Shown here: positions 37,436-64,000 of the stretch, piece after piece
Position numbering within the stretch: the stretch's first letter is position 1
How the letters are laid out: each line of letters starts with the position of its first letter
Origin: Anolis sagrei
Lineage: Eukaryota; Chordata; Lepidosauria; Squamata; Anolidae
Direction: 5' to 3'
DNA length: 64,000 nucleotides
NCBI RefSeq assembly: GCF_037176765.1
Contig: NC_090022.1
Location: 72,712,709-72,776,708, forward strand
Translations under genes and position numbers: made by a program
The notes under the pieces: model-generated
Seen by the model: only the letters and a program-made list of their open reading frames with translations
The model's database searches: none
Told to the model about the DNA's origin: nothing

Positions 37436-38232
37436 TGTGGATGCAACCTAAGTCAAGGAGAAAAGATCAAAGAAGCTGGATTAGACTCTCAGTTATGCAG
37501 AACTCTCAAGCAACCGGCAAAAAATCGAAGAAATAACACTTAAAAATGTAAAAGATGTGTAATACAATAAAACTGCTACATTAAATTTGTTTTCATTGGA
37601 TGTGATATTAATATTGAAACAAAGTAATTATGCAGTATTTCAATATTAATATGAAGTCAATATTGAGTTTATGGCACAGTATGAATATAGTATTGGCTAG
37701 ACCAATTTTGAATAGTAACTCTCAAGCAACTGGCAAACTAAATTCGTCCAGCATTTACCAATCTGGTTAGCTGAGAGTCTACTTTGAGTCATAGAATCCA
37801 CTGCTGAACAGCTCTCACAGTCAGGAAGTTCTTCCTAATGTTCTGGTGGAATCTCCTTCTCCTACTTATATTTCATATTTGTGTGTCTAATATTGCCTCC
37901 AGAATATAAAGCAGATATTAAGGAATTTCCTATTTAGATTTGAGTCACATTTTGAAGACATCACATGTGGGAAAATTCAAAATTCAAGTTCCCAAGCATT
38001 TCTGACAGGAGATGCTGAATCTGTACCAATTGCAATGTTTACAGTGGGGGATTCATAGGACTGGACCTCCCATCACCCCCAGACAGAGCATCCAGGCAGG
38101 ATGGCAAGTGACAACCCCAGCAGCTCAGGGGGGAGAAGAGCTTCCACCCTTCGGTCCCCCAGCCGGGCCTCCTAATCCTGCCTTCCCTCCCAATACCCGT
38201 AACGAGCCTCGCCAGGCAGGAAGCAGACTCAC

Positions 38233-38360
38233 CCAGACTCCGGCGGCATCGCAAGCGAACGGCGGCTCCTCTCTGAGCAAGGGAAGAACAGCGTGTCTCC
38301 TGATTGGACCCTGCCCCGCATAGGGCCCGCCTCCGAAAGGCTGGGCCCCCGCTGTCCATC
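38233..38360 (-). other. CYB561D2: Putative non-coding leader exon of CYB561D2
   Basis: Minus-strand CpG-rich segment ending GGAGTCTGG then GTGAGT. The 5' boundary is unknown. Confidence 0.45.
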
Positions 38361-38396
38361 TTTGGAGCGACGCCCTATCAAGTGAAGCTATCGGCA

Positions 38397-38407
38397 GGCA
38401 CGTGACC
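38397..38407. promoter_or_regulatory. CLEAR-like E-box (GGCACGTGACC)
   Basis: Differs at one base from the TFEB/TFE3 CLEAR consensus GTCACGTGAC, and also fits USF. It lies between the two divergent leader exons. Confidence 0.5.
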
Positions 38408-38539
38408 TGACGAGACTTCTGATTGGCCCCCTTTTTTTGTTGTTATGTTTCCCTTCGGTTGAAATTGCGCGCATTTGTAGTACGGCCAAAATGCACGCAT
38501 GCGTGGTTCTCCGACTGTCTCCAGCCCTCCCCACTCACG

Positions 38540-38651
38540 CCCCCTTCGCGCCTGCGCAGTACAACAGAGCGTTCAGCCCTCCACACGCCTTACCTGTTTG
38601 GGGTTCGCTGTGCGCATGCTCGGGTTGGCAGAGCAGGTTCCTCGGCGTCAG
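38540..38651 (+). other. NPRL2: Putative non-coding leader exon of NPRL2
   Basis: CpG-rich segment ending GGCGTCAG then GTGAGT. The next recognised exon has an acceptor TTTTGTAG at 40377, eight bases before the NPRL2 ATG, so a spliced 5' leader is required. 5' boundary unknown. Confidence 0.5.
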
Positions 38652-38984
38652 GTGAGTGAGGCTTTGGGCATCTTGGGAGGGACCAAGCGGTTAGAGGGCT
38701 CAGTCGCCCTCAGTCTCTGTCCGGGGCGAAGGCCCAGAGAGGAGCAGCCTCTGACCATGGCTGTTAGCTTAACATGAGAACCAAATTGAGTTTATTAAGG
38801 ACATTTTTTAAAGAGCAGTTCATATTTTTTGCCCTCACATGTGAGACTGAGTGGAGCCCATCAGAAGTAGTGGTTGTAGTCTCCACTTCAGGTTTGTGAG
38901 CACCTTCAACGCGCCTGCCTACTTATGGTGACCCCATGGATGTCATTGGGTTTTCTTAGGCAAGGAATAAGGAATAATCCTGCA

Positions 38985-39056
38985 ACATCACTTGGGAGCT
39001 CCTCAAGATATACAATATAATAATATATACAAATAATAACATTGTAATGTAATAGT
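38985..39056. repeat. AT-rich simple repeat (ATAATA type)
   Basis: TA/TAA-rich low-complexity run next to the Sauria SINE at 39057. Confidence 0.6.
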
Positions 39057-39320
39057 AAAAAGGTACAGGTTACCCCTTCACATTAAGTCTAGTCGTGTCT
39101 GGGGGTTGGTGCTCATCTCCATTTCTAAGCTGAAGAGCCGGCGTTGTCCGTAGACACCTCCAAGGTCATGTGGCCAGCATGACTGCCTGGAGCACCGTTA
39201 CCTTTCCGCAGTAGCGGTACCTATTGATCCACTCACATTTGCATGTTTTCAAACTTCTAGGTTGGCAGAAGCTGGGCCTAACAGCAGGAGCTCACCCTGC
39301 TCCCCTGATTCAAACTGCTA
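39057..39320 (-). mobile_element. Sauria-type SINE, partial (tRNA-like A box missing)
   Basis: Shares TAAGTCTAGTCGTGTCTG, AGCTGAAGAGCCGGCGTTGT and GGTACCTATTGATCCACTC with 12770-13087. The copy stops at GATTCAAACTGC, before the A box. In the NPRL2 leader intron. Confidence 0.8.
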
Positions 39321-39800
39321 AATAATGTTATAATATAATATATTATATATACTTACATACGGCACAATGTGCCTGGAACAACGCATAAAATAAACACACA
39401 ATACAATAAAAGATCAAAACCACTAGCATATAAAACAATGGTTTAAATTCAAAGTAGAGCCGATGGTGAGAACTGTCGCAAAACATATACTGGTAGTGTA
39501 TTTTATATATTTTGGTATAATAATATAGTACAATATACTAATATAATACTTGTATAGTTCATGTAATATTACTAATAATATTACAGTATAGTGGTATAGT
39601 AGAATATAGTAATATATAATACTAATATTGTGCTATGCTATTAATATAATGCATTGTGTATACATATAATATTGATGATAATATAATGTAATACAATATA
39701 ATACTACTAACAATACAATATAATAACATGTAATAATAATGTAATATAGTAATATTAATATATAAAATGTAATTACTTCTGTCGGTATATTATAATACAG
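39321..39800. repeat. Expanded AT-rich minisatellite-like tract
   Basis: Dense imperfect repetition of TAATATA, ATAATATTA and AGTATAG words over nearly 0.5 kb. Spurious minus-strand frames rich in I, L and Y arise from it. Confidence 0.7.
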
Positions 39801-39927
39801 AACAATATATGGTTTTATTATAGTGTATTTTAAGTTGTAATATTTTTGAGCTTGATCCATTTTGAGTCTCTGTATGAAGAGATAAAGCAATATATAAATT
39901 AATAAAGGAATGAGCAAAATGTACACC

Positions 39928-39995
39928 AGGCATGGGCAAATGTCATCCCTCCAAGTGTTTTGGACTTCAACTCCCACAATTCCTAACAGCAGGTA
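39928..39995. mobile_element. Half MITE (13881-14036 family)
   Basis: Left arm only: GGCATGGGCAAATGTCATCC then TTTTGGACTTCAACTCCC and CAATTCCTAACAGC. Confidence 0.7.
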
Positions 39996-40367
39996 CTCTG
40001 TTTAACACAGCTCAAAGCTAGCCTCAGACTGCTGCAGCCAGTCAACAAACTCCCACAAAAACACGACAAAGGCCCGTAATCTGCTCTGTGGTTTGTGTAA
40101 TAAGCCCCATTCGGGCCTCTAGCTGGTTTCAGGAATTTTACCTGCACAGCGAAACCACTCTCTCCAGTACCAGTGTAGATGAGGACATTGACAGGTTAAC
40201 TCCTTTATTCGTGATCCAGAAGTTACAAAATGGTCAGAAAATTTACAGGCCTTTCAGACAGGATGTTATTAGGAAATTAAAGGTAGTTTATGTGGTCTGA
40301 AAAGTTATCATTCAGAATTTAAAATGAAGATACTCAGTGGGGCATTTGTCATCAGTTCTCTGTTTGA

Positions 40368-52108
<11,741 letters not shown>

Positions 52109-52890
52109 AACTTCACGGACAGAAGGAATCATCATGGCCTGTGAACAATTAAAGGGGCTCTTAGGACTTTGAAGAAGCTTCAGGGTTTCTTCTGAAGCCA
52201 TTAAATGCAACATGGCTCAGTATGTCTGACATGGGGCACATTTTTCAGTCCAGCAGCCTAGGAAGAATAAGCTAAATGGACTTTGATAGCTTTGGGATGA
52301 TCAATGTGGATAAAGCATGACTCCCATTACCATGAGGGGCAAAACACAAGTATATATAAGTGCTGACATCTATTTTTGAAAAAAATAATCCCGATTAGAA
52401 GGTTGTGATGCTGAATAGTGGTGCAGATCAGTCATTCTTTTCAGCTCTATATCCTACCAGATGTATAGTTTTACAGGTAAACACATAGCTGGAGCCTCCA
52501 GCTATTTGGAATTTTGGGGGATTTTAGAAGTCAAAGAGTAGCTGATAGAGAATGACTTAAATTTCTCTTGACCTCAGCTTAGGGTCACGTGTAATTTGTC
52601 CCTGAGGGACAGGCAAAAGCTAATTACTTCTTTCTCAGTGTTGATTACATCTCCTAAATGCAAAGGAACATGTGCTGAATCCACTTGGTTTAGGATGGAC
52701 CATCTCTTCTTGAGTTCTTCCAAAAGTTTACAATTGATCTTTTCCCTTGCTACCTTTCTAACAAACCGATTGCAGATATGTCTTGGATATCCTGTTATCG
52801 TGTAAGCAAAAAGTACCATTCCTTTATATATAATAAAGTGCTTAATAGAAATGTATTATGATAATCTAAATAAAATAAAGCTGAAAATGT
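52109..52890 (+). other. NPRL2: NPRL2 3' UTR
   Basis: Unique sequence after the stop with AATAAA at 52832-52837 and overlapping AATAAA at 52869-52879. The cluster marks a likely cleavage region near 52.86-52.90 kb. Confidence 0.6.
52832..52879 (+). terminator. Polyadenylation signal cluster of NPRL2
   Basis: Three AATAAA hexamers within 48 bases, about 0.75 kb after the NPRL2 stop codon. Confidence 0.6.
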
Positions 52891-53139
52891 AATTTCTTAC
52901 CATTGTGTTGATTCATTTTACTTTTGAGTTTTTCCTTTTCTTTTGTAACACGTAAGGAAAGTGGTATTTTACAGAGTTACAGCAATAAACATCATTTCTT
53001 TCTGCAGCAACAATGGGGAAAGCAACCAGACACTGATATTTGCAATGGAATAAAATGAAGTGTATGTTATTATTGAGAAAGTAAAACATACCTGAGGTGC
53101 AGATTATACTCAAAATTATTTTACATATTAAATCCATCT

Positions 53140-54135
53140 AAAACACAGACATGTGCTTTTCACCTTAAGAACAGAGAAGCATCCCGAGCTCTGAGGATCA
53201 CCTGAGAAGGAATCCCACTGGAGCATTGCACCAGTGGGAGTCACTCTGGGAGTCACTCCCAGAGTGACCTGGGAATCACCCTGGACTGTGCTCTGACCTA
53301 CAAGAAGCACTGCCTGAATATCAAGCAAAAAGTGGATGCTAGAAACAATATCATACAAAAGCTGACTGGCACAACCTGGGGATCACAACCAGACACAGTA
53401 AAGACATTTGCCCTTGTGCTTTGCTACTCTGCTGCTGAGTATGCATGCCCAGTGTGGAACACATCTCACCATGCAAAAACAGTGGATGTGGCTCTTAATG
53501 AGACATGCCGTATTATCACAGGGTGTCTGCGCCCTATACCACTGGAGAAATTTCACTGTTTAGCTGGTATTGCACCACCTGACATCTGCCGGGAAGTAGC
53601 AGCCAATAGTGAAAGGACCAAGGCAGTGGCATCTCCAGCAAATCCCCTGTTTGGATATCAGCCATCACGTCAATGACTTAAATCAAGTAATAGTTTTCTA
53701 AGATCTACAGAGACACTCGCTGGAACACCTCAGCAAGCGAGAGTCCAAAAGTGGCAGGCTCAAACCCAGAACCAATACCAAATGATAGACTCCCCCCTGG
53801 GCACACAGAAAACTGGGCAACTTGGAAGGCGTTGAACAGACTGCGCTCTGGCACCACAAGATGCAGAGCCAACCTTAAGAAATGGGGCTACAAAGTGGAA
53901 TTCACATGTGAGTGTGGAGAAGAGCAAACCACAGACCACCTGCTGCAATGCAACCTGAGCCCTGCCACATGCACAATGGAGGACTTTCTTATAGTAATAC
54001 CAGAGGCACTCCAAGTGGCCAGCTAGGGGTCAAAGGACATTTAATCAACTACCAAGCTTGCAAACTTTGTCTTTTGTTTGTTTGTTATAAATGCAATACA
54101 ACTGTTTGGCTTGCTCCTGACACGATAAATAAATA
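53140..54135 (+). mobile_element. LINE (I/Vingi-like) RT C-terminal half and 3' tail
   Basis: Plus-strand reading gives TWGSQPDTVKTFALVLCYSA, EYACPVWNTSHHAKTVDVAL, NETCRIITGCLRPIP, then ATWKALNRLRSGTTRCRANL and ECGEEQTTDHLLQCNLSPA, and ends GACACGATAAATAAATA. This is the thumb/C-terminal part of a non-LTR reverse transcriptase with a trailing Cys/His motif. It is interrupted by stops and frame changes. Same family as 10096-10380. It fills the gap between the NPRL2 poly(A) cluster and the ZMYND10 promoter. Confidence 0.85.
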
Positions 54136-54295
54136 CGTATTAAAAATAGCAGGCCTCTGACCTTGAAAGGAAATATGGCAGATGTTTCAGAAATGTGAAA
54201 AATGCCTCCTTCATTTCTCAAATGAAGGAGGAAGGAATCTGCCAAAGACATTGCCTTCCTCTGAAGCAGGGAGGGAGTGCTTTGCCCACCTCGTG

Positions 54296-54309
54296 CCGCT
54301 AGGGGGCGC
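54296..54309 (+). promoter_or_regulatory. CTCF-like site
   Basis: CCGCTAGGGGGCGC fits the CTCF core CCASYAGRKGGCRS with one mismatch (G for A at position 3). Confidence 0.45.
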
Positions 54310-54332
54310 GCGTGCTACGGCAGCCGGGGCCC

Positions 54333-54346
54333 GTTCCCATAGCGAC
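54333..54346 (+). promoter_or_regulatory. X-box (RFX-factor site) upstream of ZMYND10
   Basis: GTTCCCATAGCGAC fits the X-box consensus RYYNYYATRRNRAC at every position, 57 bases before the start codon. RFX2/RFX3 with FOXJ1 drive motile-cilia genes, and ZMYND10 is one. Confidence 0.75.
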
Positions 54347-54403
54347 CGCGTCCTTTCCTGGATTCCCCCGCCTGGTCGCCTGCCTGCTTTTGAAGGCGCC
54401 GCC

Positions 54404-63141
<8,738 letters not shown>

Positions 63142-63242
63142 GTGAGTATTATGCAATAGAAACAGTTCAGTCAACATCTTGATGGTGTTATAGACTTTTT
63201 TAAAACAATTATGAATTATGATTTCATCTTTGTCAGCGCATG

Positions 63243-63505
63243 ATTCATGATTTAGAATAACAGAATCTGGAAGAAACTACAAGGCAATGTAGTTCAACCC
63301 TCTGTCTGCCATGCAGTAACCCAGCTAAAGCACTCCTATTAAACTCTGTTTAAACATCTCCAAGATGGGATAATCCACCATCCTCCAAGGAAATCTAGTC
63401 CACTGTCAACAACTGTTAGAAGAAAACGGTTCTTCCCATAGTTTGGGTGGAATCCCATTTTTTGTAACATGAATCCATTTGTTCATATTCTAGTCTTTGG
63501 AACAG
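63243..63505 (+). mobile_element. Interspersed CR1-related repeat
   Basis: Contains TGTAGTTCAACCCTCTGTCT, GCTAAAGCACTCC, TAATCCACCATCCTCCAAGG and GGTGGAATCCC. Same layout as 41492-41600. Intron after ZMYND10 exon 7. Confidence 0.55.
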
Positions 63506-64000
63506 CCAAAAAAAACCCCATGCTTGCTTCATCTTCTACCTGACATCCCTTCAGCCCCCTGCAACTCCTGCAATCTTGGAGCAGCCAGAGAGAAGTGAAA
63601 ATAGTGGGACTGAAAGAAAGCCTTCCTTTCATGTGGATTTGGGCAGACAAATATTTTCAGGCCATTCAGATCCAAGTTACACAAGCCTTCACACTTTGAG
63701 TTGTGGACATACTAGAAAGAGAAACTCTAAACTTATCTTTACCAATTACCCTTTGCTTCACTTTATTTCACTCTAGCTAACATGGATTGTCTTTGTTCTC
63801 CTGGGTGTCATTCAAGTAAAGATAAGCAGAACAATGTGATACAAATATTACAGTTTACTCAAACTGTGGTTGCTATTCACAATACTCTGTATTTTCAAGT
63901 AGCTAGTTGTCATTAAAAAAGTAAATGAAGACTTACTAGGTCACTATCTTGAGAGAGAAATGTTTAAAAGAAATATGGGCGGACAAGCATAAATAAATTT
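63506..64000 (+). other. ZMYND10: ZMYND10 intron 7, no feature recognised
   Basis: No ZMYND10 exon 8 reading could be found up to the window edge. Confidence 0.5.

Larger units (their letters stand above)
38050..38760. promoter_or_regulatory. Bidirectional CpG promoter of CYB561D2 (-) and NPRL2 (+)
   Basis: CpG-rich block between two outward-facing splice donors: minus-strand GTGAGT at 38232-38227 (CYB561D2 leader exon ending at 38233) and plus-strand GTGAGT at 38652 (NPRL2 leader exon ending at 38651). Motifs seen: two ATTGG (reverse CCAAT) at 38303-38307 and 38422-38426, an E-box CACGTG at 38399-38404, and NRF1-type sites near 38548-38559 and 38611-38621. No TATA box. Human NPRL2 and CYB561D2 are likewise arranged head-to-head. 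Confidence 0.75.
54260..54403 (+). promoter_or_regulatory. ZMYND10: ZMYND10 core promoter
   Basis: Short CpG-rich block between the LINE relic and the ZMYND10 ATG. It holds a CTCF-like core (54296-54309) and an RFX X-box (54333-54346), and has no TATA box. Confidence 0.7.

Noticed and set aside
39633-39977. Minus-strand 114-aa frame rich in I, L and Y
   Set aside because: Product of the AT-rich repeat expansion, no real gene signal.
53332-54026. Two plus-strand open frames (114 and 91 aa) as possible host genes
   Set aside because: They read as RT C-terminus and Cys/His motif of a LINE, with a sister copy at 10096-10380.

Overview
The window looks like nuclear DNA of a squamate reptile, most likely an iguanian lizard. 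It has spliced vertebrate genes with GT/AG introns, CpG-rich promoters, a Sauria-type SINE, other tRNA-derived SINEs, a 5S-rRNA-derived SINE, CR1-like and R4-like LINE ends, and many short palindromic non-autonomous DNA transposons. The species call is inferred from repeat content, not from a database match.

Five protein genes are present in the order and orientation of the human 3p21.31 tumour-suppressor cluster. From left to right they are the last two coding exons of CACNA2D2 (+), TMEM115 (+, 2 exons), CYB561D2 (-, 3 coding exons including a 38-nt microexon), NPRL2 (+, 11 coding exons) and the first seven coding exons of ZMYND10 (+, running off the right edge). I rebuilt each from exon translations and splice phase. 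The products are TMEM115 354 aa, CYB561D2 222 aa, NPRL2 380 aa, ZMYND10 first 241 codons, and the C-terminal end of CACNA2D2.

Layout: 1-598 is CACNA2D2 intron. 599-1501 holds its last two exons, followed by its 3' UTR. About 3.3-13.9 kb is intergenic and repeat-bearing, with a possible distal 3' UTR end near 8.3 kb. 14.1-14.7 kb is the TMEM115 CpG promoter, and TMEM115 runs to about 22.2 kb. 22.2-28.4 kb lies between the convergent 3' ends of TMEM115 and CYB561D2. CYB561D2 coding exons lie between 34.04 and 29.09 kb on the minus strand. 38.2-38.7 kb is a CpG-rich bidirectional promoter for CYB561D2 (-) and NPRL2 (+). NPRL2 coding exons run from 40.4 to 52.1 kb. 53.1-54.1 kb is a LINE relic. 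ZMYND10 starts at 54.4 kb.

The proteins do not form one pathway: a voltage-gated calcium channel alpha2delta subunit, a Golgi membrane protein, a di-heme transmembrane reductase, a GATOR1 subunit of mTORC1 control, and a cytoplasmic dynein-arm assembly factor. I saw no new biological system. The items most worth a second look are a consensus RFX X-box just upstream of ZMYND10, a CLEAR-like E-box in the NPRL2/CYB561D2 promoter, a 166-bp near-identical direct duplication in NPRL2 intron 2, the heme-ligand-bearing CYB561D2 microexon, a strong-context uORF upstream of TMEM115, and a SINE cut into three pieces by LINE insertions in ZMYND10 intron 2.
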